This document shows positions 51,071-59,360 of a DNA stretch of 64,000 nucleotides, piece after piece. A program made the position numbers and the translations under genes. The DNA is from Cellulomonas gelida (GTDB lineage Bacteria > Actinomycetota > Actinomycetes > Actinomycetales > Cellulomonadaceae): the NCBI RefSeq assembly GCF_006538725.1, contig NZ_BJLQ01000020.1, positions 1 to 64,000 of the forward strand, in the 5' to 3' direction. The notes below the pieces were generated by a model. It was not told where the DNA came from and did no database searches. It saw only the letters and a list, made by a program, of their open reading frames with translations. Within the stretch, counting starts at the first letter, position 1; each line of letters starts with the position of its first letter.

Positions 51071-52300
51071 GTGGCAACGGAAGCTGAGCCCCTCGCGGTT
51101 CCCGCGATGGCGCAGGAGTCGCACACCTGGCTCGCGCAGATCGACGGCATGAGCTCGCGCGCCCAGCTCTCGAGCGCGTCGGGTCCGTACGAGTCGAGCA
51201 TGCCCGCGCGGATCGCCGACCACTCCGTGACGATCCCCTCGGACCTGGGGGCCGATGTCGACGAGGCGACCGCAGCGCTCGCACGGTTCGACCTGTACGC
51301 GAGCACAAAGCTCGGCGCCGAGAGCCCGACGCTCGGCCCGATGTCGTCGATCCTGCTGCGCACCGAGTCGGCCTCGTCGTCGCAGATCGAGAACCTCACG
51401 GTCGGCGCCCGCCAGCTCGCCCTGGCCGAGATCGACCAGGCCGGCAGCGAGAACGCGAATTTCGTCGTTGCCAACGTCCGCACGATGGAGGCCGCGCTCG
51501 CCCTCGCCGACCGCCTCGACGAGAGCGCCATCCTCGCGATGCACGACCGTTTGCTGGGCCGGCAGCGAGGCTGGGAGCAGCACGCCGGCAGGTACCGTGA
51601 CGAGCTGGTCTGGGTCGGCCGGAGCAGGATCAGCCCGCGGGGCGCGTCGCACGTCGCGCCCCAGGCCGAGCAGGTGCCCCAGGCGATGGACGACCTGGTC
51701 CATTACTTGGCTCGCGACGACGTGCCCGTCATCGTCCAGGCCGCCATCGCGCACGCGCAGTTCGAGACCATCCACCCGTTCGCTGACGGCAACGGCCGCA
51801 CGGGGCGGGCGCTGGTCCACGCGATCCTGCGCGGCAAGGGCGTCATGACCCGCACGACGGCGCCCGTATCGGCCGGGCTCCTGACGGACACCGAGGCGTA
51901 CTTCTCCGCCCTCGGCGCCTATCGCCGTGGCGACGCCCGGCCCATCGTCGAGCAGTTCACCCGCGCGAGTCGGTACGCGGCCTTCACCGGCGAGAGACTC
52001 GTCGACGACCTGGCCGCTCAGGTCGACGCAGCCCGCGAGGCCCTGACGGCTCGACGGCTGAGGTCGCAGGCCTCCGCCTGGCGGGTCGTTCCCCTGCTCG
52101 TCTCGAACCCGGTGGTCAACGCGCGACTGCTGGTCGACCGCCTCGGGACGAACGAGGTCGCCGCGCAGCGAGCGCTGGCGCAACTCACCGACGCCGGGGT
52201 CCTGACCGAACGCACCGGGATGAAGCGCAATCGCATCTGGCAGCACTCGGGGATCCTGGACGTGCTCGACCAGTACGCACAGCACATCTCCCGTCGCTAG
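51071..52300 (+). CDS. Fic-family AMPylase with built-in inhibitory helix
   Basis: 409 aa from GTG 51071. The N-terminal inhibitory motif [S/T]xxxE[G/N] is at 103-108 (SSQIEN), marking a class II Fic protein. Catalytic Fic loop HPFADGNGRTGR at 235-246, with the His and the Glu/Asp/Asn/Arg set intact, so it can transfer AMP (or another nucleotide part) to protein side chains when the inhibitory Glu107 is relieved. A C-terminal winged-helix segment (LLVDRLGTNEVAAQRALAQLTDAGVLTERTG) suggests DNA binding or autoregulation. Typical of Fic/DOC proteins in accessory regions. Confidence 0.92.
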   Translation: MATEAEPLAVPAMAQESHTWLAQIDGMSSRAQLSSASGPYESSMPARIADHSVTIPSDLGADVDEATAALARFDLYASTKLGAESPTLGPMSSILLRTESASSSQIENLTVGARQLALAEIDQAGSENANFVVANVRTMEAALALADRLDESAILAMHDRLLGRQRGWEQHAGRYRDELVWVGRSRISPRGASHVAPQAEQVPQAMDDLVHYLARDDVPVIVQAAIAHAQFETIHPFADGNGRTGRALVHAILRGKGVMTRTTAPVSAGLLTDTEAYFSALGAYRRGDARPIVEQFTRASRYAAFTGERLVDDLAAQVDAAREALTARRLRSQASAWRVVPLLVSNPVVNARLLVDRLGTNEVAAQRALAQLTDAGVLTERTGMKRNRIWQHSGILDVLDQYAQHISRR

Positions 52301-52356
52301 CGGAACTGGGCGGGCCATGGTCGCAAGTGCGTGACCCACTCAACAGTCTGCACGCC

Positions 52357-52392
52357 AGGGCGAATCCGAACGGCCGACACCTGCTTTAGGAG
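52357..52392. other. Decayed attachment-site copy of the tRNA-Arg 3' half
   Basis: 36 nt matching 60659-60694 inside tRNA-Arg(CCT) at 30 positions, in the same orientation, including an exact CTTTAGGAG and a 20-nt stretch with one mismatch. It marks the distal end of an element inserted at the tRNA 3' end; divergence shows the insertion is old. Confidence 0.75.
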
Positions 52393-52474
52393 TTCGATCT
52401 TGCATTGTGGAAACGCTCTAGCCTGCGGAAATACATGCCGGCAGTTCGCGTGGTGACCCCGTTCCACGGTGCTC

Positions 52475-52493
52475 GCTGACCACACGCTGACCA
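52475..52493. repeat. 19-bp direct repeat, left copy
   Basis: GCTGACCACACGCTGACCA, identical to 60558-60576. Each copy lies about 80 nt inside one end of the element. It contains an internal repeat of GCTGACCA, as integrase arm-type sites often do; that use is inference. The rest of the 52301-52528 gap holds no gene. Confidence 0.85.
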
Positions 52494-52528
52494 CAACGCT
52501 GCACGCCACCCTCAGAAGCACCTCAGGC

Positions 52529-54442
52529 CTAGTCTTGATCAATCGGCTTGACTCGGGACGGGCCGGGGTGGGCCACTGTAGGGACCGTCGGGCTGGGGTA
52601 GTCGAACCGCATCTCCTGCCAGCGCTTCGAGATGTCCCTCGGTATATCATTATCCGCAACTATCACCTGCATCCGATCGCCATAGACACCAGCAAGGATG
52701 TCCAGCTGCCTATACAGTTCATCGGCAAGATCGGCGTTCTGCGCACCGATCGACTTCCTCGGCGTGTCCACAATAAGCAACGTCGGGTAAGTCTCAACTC
52801 CTTCCCGAAGCGCTGTGGCCACGACCGCCAGCCAGTAAGCCGTTACCAGGCTGGTCATGATCCCACCGGTACTTATTCGATCAAAGCGGTCACCGTTCAC
52901 GTAGGGCAGGTAGTTGCGGACGTCAATATAGGCTTCCTGGACCGACGGGATGCCCAGCGCGCGAACCATCTCGTCGTAGTTCTCACTGAGCACAGCTAGA
53001 AGGCGCTCACGCGTACGCGCCAGCTTATCCTCCTCCCACTGACGGACCTCGATGAGGCGCCCTACTTCCTCGCCGGCAGCGACGGTCGCGCGCTGCAAGT
53101 CGGCGGCCCGATCCCATTGCCGCAACACCTGCTCTAGCGAGCCCACCGTCGTCTCGGCGCGGGCGAGTTCGACAGACGCTTCTGCGACTGCTGCGAGCCG
53201 TGGGCTAACAAAACTCTTCGTCTGCTCATCCAGCGCGGACTCGAGGTTCGAGAGGTTCGCCTGCGCAACTTCGATTCGCTCGGCGTACTCGGCAAGGTCT
53301 GCTTCGGCGGACTGCACCAGCACGCGCGCTTCTGCGAGCTGGCTGGCCAACCGCTCGCGATCGTCTGCGGCGCGGCGCTCCAACAGGCCCGTCGGCTCGG
53401 GCTCGGGTTGAAGGCACAGCACACATGCGCCGGTGGGAGGGCGCCGTTCCTTGACGGATTGCGAGCACCTGGGGCACACAACGAAGTCGATGGGTCCGAG
53501 GAGACTGGCCGCCGCCTCGCCTCTACCAAGTTCCTCCGAACGAGTCTCAAGGGAACGCAACAGGTGCCTGCGCTCGCCGAGCTCCAATTGTGTAGCACCA
53601 TGCGCCTCAGCGAGCAGGGACTGCTCCCTGCGCGCGTGTAGAACTAGCGTACGGAGGACGCCCACTTCTCCGCGCACGCTCTCAGATTCTTCCATAATGC
53701 CAGCAAGTCTTCTCCGCGCATCAACAATACGCCGTTCGTTCTCTGCGGCGAGTGCCGCCGCCTCCGCCCTGCTACGCGTCTTGCTGTCTTCCAGGAACTT
53801 GATCACGGCCCGCTCCTCGCGCGCAGCCTCTTCGCGCCTCTGTTCCCAGTCCAGTTGAGACTTTCGCAGGCGCAGGACTTCCCGGTTTGTTAAGCCGAAC
53901 AGAAGTTCAAAGGTCGTCTTGCGGGCAGGCTCGGACCAAGAATCGTTGTTTCGAGCGATGCTTCGGTCGATCTCACGCTGCTCGACATAGAGAAAAGACC
54001 AAACATTGTTGAAGGTGACCCTGGCCGTGCGCTTTGCCGACGTGGTATGCGTATCGTCAGGAAGGCCCAAAGCTCGAAGCAGCAGCGCGCCCACAGTTGT
54101 GCCCTCGGCGTCCGGCCTGGCCGCGACTGGGAGTAAGCCGACCTCGCGCCGTTCCTTCATGTCAAATACTCCAACTCGTGAGCTGTCGCCCTGCACGTTC
54201 CGGCTGAGGCGGTACCGCTCATCGCCCACATCTAGCTCAAGTTCCACGAACTCGACGAAGTCGCGTGCAACCGGTGCGACCCGCGCACTTCCCCCGAGCG
54301 CATGCTTCATGAGCTCGAAGAGCGAGCTCTTCCCCACGCCGACGGGGCCGGTTAGTACGGTCAGCGGTCCGCGGAAGTCGTAACGAACTGGACCAGGCGC
54401 TGTATGTAGCGTCAGCGCGTTGAGCCGCATCCGAGCCCTCAT
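52529..54442 (-). CDS. Rad50/SMC-like ATPase of a three-gene defence-type system
   Basis: 637 aa from ATG 54442, which overlaps the middle-component stop as ATGA; the open frame to 54574 is out of use. Walker A GPVGVGKSS (32-40). Long coiled coils at ~190-310 and ~350-490 flank a zinc-hook-like element with Cys323, Cys326, Cys340 and Cys343 (VCPRCSQSVK ... GACVLCLQP). Signature-like ISTGGIMTSL (~523-531) and Walker B LLIVDTPRKSIG (~555-566), followed by a C-terminal ATPase lobe. This organisation matches the ATPases of ABC-3C and Lamassu (LmuB) systems, which sense foreign DNA or ends and license the effector. Less GC-rich than the chromosome. Confidence 0.88.
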   Translation of the reverse strand: MRARMRLNALTLHTAPGPVRYDFRGPLTVLTGPVGVGKSSLFELMKHALGGSARVAPVARDFVEFVELELDVGDERYRLSRNVQGDSSRVGVFDMKERREVGLLPVAARPDAEGTTVGALLLRALGLPDDTHTTSAKRTARVTFNNVWSFLYVEQREIDRSIARNNDSWSEPARKTTFELLFGLTNREVLRLRKSQLDWEQRREEAAREERAVIKFLEDSKTRSRAEAAALAAENERRIVDARRRLAGIMEESESVRGEVGVLRTLVLHARREQSLLAEAHGATQLELGERRHLLRSLETRSEELGRGEAAASLLGPIDFVVCPRCSQSVKERRPPTGACVLCLQPEPEPTGLLERRAADDRERLASQLAEARVLVQSAEADLAEYAERIEVAQANLSNLESALDEQTKSFVSPRLAAVAEASVELARAETTVGSLEQVLRQWDRAADLQRATVAAGEEVGRLIEVRQWEEDKLARTRERLLAVLSENYDEMVRALGIPSVQEAYIDVRNYLPYVNGDRFDRISTGGIMTSLVTAYWLAVVATALREGVETYPTLLIVDTPRKSIGAQNADLADELYRQLDILAGVYGDRMQVIVADNDIPRDISKRWQEMRFDYPSPTVPTVAHPGPSRVKPIDQD

Positions 54443-54987
54443 CTCAACTCCGTTCGATAAGGCATGTCGTGTAGTTCCGGCAGGGCGCTGTAGATCGCTT
54501 GCTTGAGTTTGTTGCCGGTGAGACCTCCGAATGCACGCGCTACTTGATCGTAGTGCGACGCAACCTGCGCCCATGAAGGCTCTTTGCGCATCCGCGCCGC
54601 AATCTCTATTCCCGCGGCGGTGGGGGCCAATCCGACGCTCCCCTTCCTGCCGGCCGCGTATCGAACCAGACCTCGCCCGACCAGAGCTCCGATAACCGGA
54701 TAGTACTGGTCATCCCACGGCCCGTACCTGTATCGGATCATCGGCGTCGCCGTTGGAGGACTGCCTCCGACGTCCGGCGAATCTATGCCGAGTTCGCGTG
54801 CGACGTTGCCCGCCAAGTTTGGGTAGCGTGCTATGAAGTCAAGTTTCGCTAGCTTAGTCAACCCGTCGAGTTTTCCGGCATTGCCCGGCTCTTTTGCGAC
54901 CGCGGTAACCAGGAGAAGGACTCGCAACTGCTGATGCAGCAGGTCCTCTTGACCCAGCAGTGCTGCGAGGTCTGAAGATTCAGTCAT
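54439..54987 (-). CDS. Winged-helix middle component of the three-gene system
   Basis: 182 aa, ATGA overlaps at both ends (with the nuclease gene upstream and the ATPase gene downstream). N-terminal helical part with LHQQLRVLLLVTAVAKEPGNAGKLDGLTKLAKLDFIARYP, then PMIRYRYGPWDDQYYPVIGALVGRGLVRYAAGRKGSVGLAPTAAG, a winged helix typical of ABC-3C middle components. Its role is to join the ATPase to the effector (known for the families, inferred here). Confidence 0.85.
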   Translation of the reverse strand: MTESSDLAALLGQEDLLHQQLRVLLLVTAVAKEPGNAGKLDGLTKLAKLDFIARYPNLAGNVARELGIDSPDVGGSPPTATPMIRYRYGPWDDQYYPVIGALVGRGLVRYAAGRKGSVGLAPTAAGIEIAARMRKEPSWAQVASHYDQVARAFGGLTGNKLKQAIYSALPELHDMPYRTELR

Positions 54988-56501
54988 GACGTCACAGTTT
55001 CGCCCTCTAGACGGTTTGGGAATGCATCGCGGCCAGCGTCAATGTCGAAGTAGTCACTGAACCAGACCTTGCACTCGCTCGTCAGGTCACACACCAACCC
55101 AAGGATAAGTTCGTCATCGACGAACAACCCTCCGCCATCTTGAAGTCGCGGCTCCCTAACGACGTCTCGCATCATGCGCCACATCACTGGACCGTAGTCG
55201 GCCTGTTCTGCACCTTCTGCGCATCGTTCATGCAGATCCGATACCGCAAGGAGCGTGCGGACCTTAAGGCGGGCGAGGTCCTGTGCCGTACCCGGCTGCA
55301 GGTTCATGTCTAGTTCGTACTCCCGCCACTGTCTCGCGGCGGCCTCGGCAGCGTGAACCGTCGTGTCGTGACACCCAGCGTTCACGAGCTTGATGGCAAG
55401 CCGCGTGGGGGCCATGCTCCGTCCGCGGGGTACGGGCAGGATCGCAACATCGCGCGCGATAGCGAGAGCTCTTAGAATGTCTTCACCCGCGATTGCGCGG
55501 TCCTCGGCCCGGTGGCACTCTCTCGCCTCCGGGGTTAGGTCGGCCAGACTCCTAATACGGATCTCCATCGCTTCGCGAGCGGGTGTGGTACGTCCGCGCA
55601 TTCGTTCGCGAAAGAGCCCACTGACGGTCTCCCACGCAGCATCAGCAAGTGAGTCGTCGATCCCGAGCTCCTGGAGCACCGGGCGCATGTACATCGCGGC
55701 CGCTGCGGCCGGCAGGTGATGGCGCGACACGCGGTCGCAGTCGAAGGATAGAATACCGAGGAATCTCGTTACGGCGTCCTCGAACACTTGGGACCAGCGT
55801 CCGCCAGCGGGCAGCCGTGCGGCCCATTCTGGTACGACTTTGTCTGCGGGAATCGCATCTAGGATCCGCGCGCAGGCGCTTCTGATCATCTCGGACTCTT
55901 CAAATGTGCGAGGACCCGGGCCGGCGGTTCGGAGCCGCTCGCAGATCTGACTCAGCCGCGCCGGTTCTCCATTCCGAAGGCCGACATTTGTCACGAGCCG
56001 GCACCGGGAGTCCTCGCTGAGAGCGCACCAACGTAAGAAGAGGTGAGCCAGACCGCCGTCAGTGAAGAGCGGAGCGAACGTCCAGCTTCCGGCACCGGAT
56101 TCCCGGTGCTTGACGCTCACCAGCAGCACCGAGTCGCCGTCGCATAGCACGTAGTCCTCGTGATACTCGCAGACTACGAGCACATCCTCGATCGATCGAC
56201 CGGCGCGCTTGGCCCCGAGGATCATTGACAGGGCGTCGACCGCAGCGGTGAGCGCTTGCCAGTCGTAGCGGTCCGCTGTGTCGGCTCCGGCATCGTCCGG
56301 CGGTGACGCAGCGGTGAGCGTGTCGATCGCGGTCACCCGGTTCCCCCTCCAGACGTGTTGGCCAGAGGCTAGTCGTTCGGCGTGCTCGAGAAGGAGACTT
56401 GGTTCCGGGGCGTTCCTCGGCTCGGCCGCCGTGGCCGGTTCGCTTGCTTCTCGTTCTGAGTCTGGGCCTCCTCGCATGCTCGTTCCGGTCGCGACTAGCA
56501 C
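54984..56501 (-). CDS. DUF4297/Cap4-like nuclease effector of the three-gene system
   Basis: 505 aa from GTG 56501 (ATG 56477 is an alternative). N-terminal DUF4297-type region: DRYDWQALTAAVDALSMIL, then VLVVCEYHEDYVLCDGDSVLLVSVKHRE, which carries a PD-(D/E)xK-like E/D...VxVK arrangement (Asp116, Lys131), as in Cap4 and Lamassu LmuA. The C-terminal ~300 residues are helical and family-specific, probably binding the middle component. Likely a DNA-degrading abortive-infection effector. First gene of a coupled three-gene operon inside the element. Confidence 0.8.
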   Translation of the reverse strand: MLVATGTSMRGGPDSEREASEPATAAEPRNAPEPSLLLEHAERLASGQHVWRGNRVTAIDTLTAASPPDDAGADTADRYDWQALTAAVDALSMILGAKRAGRSIEDVLVVCEYHEDYVLCDGDSVLLVSVKHRESGAGSWTFAPLFTDGGLAHLFLRWCALSEDSRCRLVTNVGLRNGEPARLSQICERLRTAGPGPRTFEESEMIRSACARILDAIPADKVVPEWAARLPAGGRWSQVFEDAVTRFLGILSFDCDRVSRHHLPAAAAAMYMRPVLQELGIDDSLADAAWETVSGLFRERMRGRTTPAREAMEIRIRSLADLTPEARECHRAEDRAIAGEDILRALAIARDVAILPVPRGRSMAPTRLAIKLVNAGCHDTTVHAAEAAARQWREYELDMNLQPGTAQDLARLKVRTLLAVSDLHERCAEGAEQADYGPVMWRMMRDVVREPRLQDGGGLFVDDELILGLVCDLTSECKVWFSDYFDIDAGRDAFPNRLEGETVTS

Positions 56502-56620
56502 GGCGCGGTAGGGGTGGGCCGTCTCCGCGTCTCAGCCGGCCGCTATAGCTGGTAATTCATGGGGCGGCCTCGGCCCAAGCGACGGCGCGTGCCCGCGTTC
56601 GTCGCATCGGTGCAAGAGGA

Positions 56621-56997
56621 GTGGCCCTGGGGCGGCCGTCGATGAGACCCACACCATCGCCACCCCGGGCATGGGCCGCGAGGACCTCTGCGGCGCGATG
56701 AGCCGCGGCCGCCACACCAACCGCGCCTTCGTCGTCGTCGACCAGGGCGACCCGGACTGCCTGCCCGGACACGCGCCGTCGTCGGGCCGCGAGGTACTCG
56801 AGCAGGTCCTCGCGTCCAGCCACGCCGAGCCCAGCGCCACTGAAACGTCGGACACCTACCACCCCGGCCGTGCCGCGCCAATCGTGCCGCCCGTGCGTCC
56901 ACAGCAACCGTGGAACCCCTGGCCTCCACAGCCCACGCCGCACCCCTTGACCGCACCGCCGCCGTCGTACGCCGATGGACCGGTGCTCGGTCGCTGA
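56621..56997 (+). pseudogene. Remnant of a MobF/TraA relaxase-helicase C-terminus
   Basis: The frame contains VDETHTIATPGMGREDLCGAMSRGRHTNRAFVVVD, matching the last helicase motif of TraA-type relaxases (REALYVAMTRGR.N..YV), then a disordered Pro-rich tail. The rest of a normally >1000-aa gene is missing. It shows that the element was once conjugative or mobilisable. Confidence 0.75.
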
Positions 56998-57033
56998 CCA
57001 CCGCCACACCCAACCCAACAGAAGGAGAAGGTC

Positions 57034-57237
57034 ATGACCACCACCGCACAGCACACCGTCCCCGCCACCCCGGCCCGGCCCGGCCCGGGCAGTACTACCG
57101 CGTGAAGGACACGGCGCGGGTGCTCGGAGTACCGCCCCGGACGCTGTGCCACCTGTCGAGCACCAGCAGATCCCGTTCCGGCGCCTCGGCACGGTGATCC
57201 TCCTCCCGGCGACGTGGGTCGAGCGCGAGCCAACGAC
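57034..57237 (+). pseudogene. Frameshifted excisionase (Xis/HTH_17)
   Basis: ATG 57034 has a strong GAAGGAGAAGG site, but the frame stops after 23 codons. The excisionase body continues in other frames: QYYRVKDTARVLGVPPRTL, then QQIPFRRLGTVILLPATWVE. At least two frameshifts break it. Typical partner of the integrase just downstream. Confidence 0.75.
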
Positions 57238-57255
57238 GCCGGTCAATCGGCGCTG

Positions 57256-57776
57256 ATGTCCGTCACCAGGCGGGCGTACCCGACGGGGAACGTGACCTGG
57301 CGTGCGAAGGTGTTCTTCGAGGGTCGCGTCAACGCTCAGCGGTCGCTAGGGCGCCGGGTCGATGCCAAGCGCTGGGAGGCCGACCAGCTCGCCGAGTTGG
57401 ACGCCGGCTCGTGGATCGACCCAGCCAAGCGGACGAGTGGGGCGGTGTTCGGGCCGACGAAGACGCACCAGGCCCGGACCGTGCCGGTGCCCGCGGCGCT
57501 GGACGAGTACGTGCGGACGCGGGTCGCCTTCACCGCGCCGGGCGGGTACCTGTTCTCGAGCCCGGCCGGGAGTGTCTGGACGAACACCAACTTCCGCGCG
57601 CGGTCCGGGTGGATGGAGGCAACGCGGAGGGCAGGCGTCGAGGGGACGACGATCCACGACCTCCGGCACACCGCTGCGGCGCTGCTAATCGCGGCCGGTG
57701 CGGACGTGAAGGCGGTGCAGGTGATCCGGCGACCATGACGATGAACCTGTACGGGCACCTGTCTCCAGCGAAGTGA
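57256..57776 (+). pseudogene. Internally deleted tyrosine integrase
   Basis: The N-terminal arm-binding part (SVTRRAYPTGNVTWRAKVFFEGR ... WEADQLAELDAGSWIDP) runs directly into GPTKTHQARTVPVPAALDEYV, so the SAM-like domain and the first catalytic Arg are deleted. HDLRHTAAALLIAAGADVKAVQ (motif HxxR) follows, then a frameshift near 57723, after which TMTMNLYGHLSPAK in the next frame holds the nucleophile Tyr. Not functional. It once promoted integration at tRNA-Arg. Confidence 0.88.
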
Positions 57777-58022
57777 CGTGGCAGGCGATCGAGCGGCTGC
57801 CGGCGGTTCCGTCGATGCAGCCGCGCAAGGAAATCGACGGATCCCCGCAGGCGCTCCCCGCCGTTCCGACTGACCTCCGCTGTCTGGCTCCGAGACCGGC
57901 CGGACACGAGGACTGCGCGCCACCATGCAGCGCCAAACGAGCACCCTCCGCCATACTCGCGAACCGCCGCGATCCTCAGTCGAGGTATTCTCAATGCGCC
58001 CACGTGGTGCCGCCGAATAGCG
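57777..58022. other. Gap between integrase remnant and cargo genes
   Basis: No gene or strong hairpin was seen; it contains non-coding sequence, probably a further decayed piece of the element. Confidence 0.4.
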
Positions 58023-59360
58023 CTAGCCTCGCTGCTTCTGCGGCTCTGTGCGCATGACTTCAAGCAACCTACTCGCCTTGCGCATAACCGTAGCGGCATC
58101 GCCCTGGCGCGCAGCGTCCACGAGCTGACGGACCCGCTTGTCGGCTGGCTTGACATCGCCGATTCGGGGAAGCTCACCCACCATGTCACACCAGCGCCTG
58201 GCGATAGGCGCATCCTGCAGTTCCATCAAGAGCACATCGTCAACCGGCAGGCAGCCGTCAAAGAAGTACTGCCACCTATCCGCCGTGACGTCCCGGAGCA
58301 TCCCCATCGCCGGCTCCTGGGCCGCGAACGACACACCATAATGGTTGCCGATCCGAATGAGAATTATCGCCGTTACGACTCTATGGAATGCGGGCCGAGG
58401 GATGGACGTGCCCAGACTCGCCAGAGCGTGCATTGGCCCGACCTCGTTGTGGAAGTTGTCCCAGCCGAAGTGAGCGGACTGCAACTTCGCCGCCGCTTCG
58501 AGGAATGCCTGCGATCGGAACCCTTCCGGCACGAAGTCGAATCCCGAGACCTTCAGGAGTGCCGAACGAAGGCCGTTCGCAGCTATCGCGTGGCCTTCAG
58601 CGTGCAGTTCGGCGTAGGCGCGACCGACCATGTAGCGGTCCGGATCCTTGAGGTCCGGCCAGAGCGGGGGAAGCAGTGTGTTCAGGTTCGCCAACACGTT
58701 CTCGAGCTGGGCACTTCGCAAGCCCTTGCTTCCTGCAAGAAGCAGCCGGAGTACCGTGCGCTTGAAGAAGTATGCCGAGTGAACCAGACCCTCAATCTCG
58801 GGCGCCTCGTCGTCGAGAATCGATGCCTCTAGTCGCTTCCGGAAGGCGGCAAACTCAACAGCGATATCAAGGTCCTCGCGACCGAGAACGGTCTGCACAC
58901 AGGTCCGAAGGACGCTCAGAGCCTCCTCCGGCATCATCTCGTCATCGACCGCGTCCGCCGGGCGATTAGAGAAGTGGGCGACCAGTTCGAGATTCTGGCG
59001 CAGACGCATCGCGAGAGTACTACCGAACATTCCGAGCTCTTCGGCCAGCCGGACAGCCTCGTAGTCGGTGAGAACCTCGTGCACTTCCGCACCTGGACGA
59101 ATGTCGGGCCTATCGAGCATCTCTGCGATGAAGTCAATCCCCAGGCCAGCCAACTGCGTCTTCAGGCCCGCCATCGTTCGCGTCCAAACAAAGACAGACC
59201 CCATCTCAAGGAGATCGCTGTCGAACGCTTGAATCAGTTGCTTGCGGTCGCGCTCAGAGAGCTGGTTAGCGAACCCGGCTATCGCCTCGGCGGTCTTAGC
59301 ACTGCGGGGGACAACCGTCGCGTCGCTTGCTTCCCAATGGACTACCTCTGCGTCAGGCAT
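58023..59360 (-). CDS. Unrecognised 445-aa partner protein
   Basis: 445 aa from ATG 59360, overlapping the stop of the upstream DAC-like gene by 8 bases (coupled). All-helical appearance, no membrane span, no signal. Notable stretches: ERDRKQLIQAFDSDLLEMGSVFVWTRTMAGLKTQLAGLGIDFIAEML, SAYFFKRTVLRLLLAGSKGLRSAQLENVLANLNTLLPPLWPDLKDP, GWDNFHNEVGPMHALASLGTSIPRPAFHRVVTAIILIRIGNHYGVS. I see no nuclease, kinase or hydrolase motif. The coupling suggests it is the effector or the target-binding part of a two-gene system controlled by the DAC-like protein. Less GC-rich than the chromosome. Confidence 0.7.
   Translation of the reverse strand: MPDAEVVHWEASDATVVPRSAKTAEAIAGFANQLSERDRKQLIQAFDSDLLEMGSVFVWTRTMAGLKTQLAGLGIDFIAEMLDRPDIRPGAEVHEVLTDYEAVRLAEELGMFGSTLAMRLRQNLELVAHFSNRPADAVDDEMMPEEALSVLRTCVQTVLGREDLDIAVEFAAFRKRLEASILDDEAPEIEGLVHSAYFFKRTVLRLLLAGSKGLRSAQLENVLANLNTLLPPLWPDLKDPDRYMVGRAYAELHAEGHAIAANGLRSALLKVSGFDFVPEGFRSQAFLEAAAKLQSAHFGWDNFHNEVGPMHALASLGTSIPRPAFHRVVTAIILIRIGNHYGVSFAAQEPAMGMLRDVTADRWQYFFDGCLPVDDVLLMELQDAPIARRWCDMVGELPRIGDVKPADKRVRQLVDAARQGDAATVMRKASRLLEVMRTEPQKQRG

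Noticed and set aside
52297..52659. 120-aa minus-strand ORF across the att remnant
   Set aside because: Its translation crosses the tRNA-like segment and overlaps the ATPase end in a different frame; no start signal.
57336..57944. 202-aa minus-strand frame over the integrase remnant
   Set aside because: The integrase motifs are on the plus strand; the opposite frame has no recognisable content.
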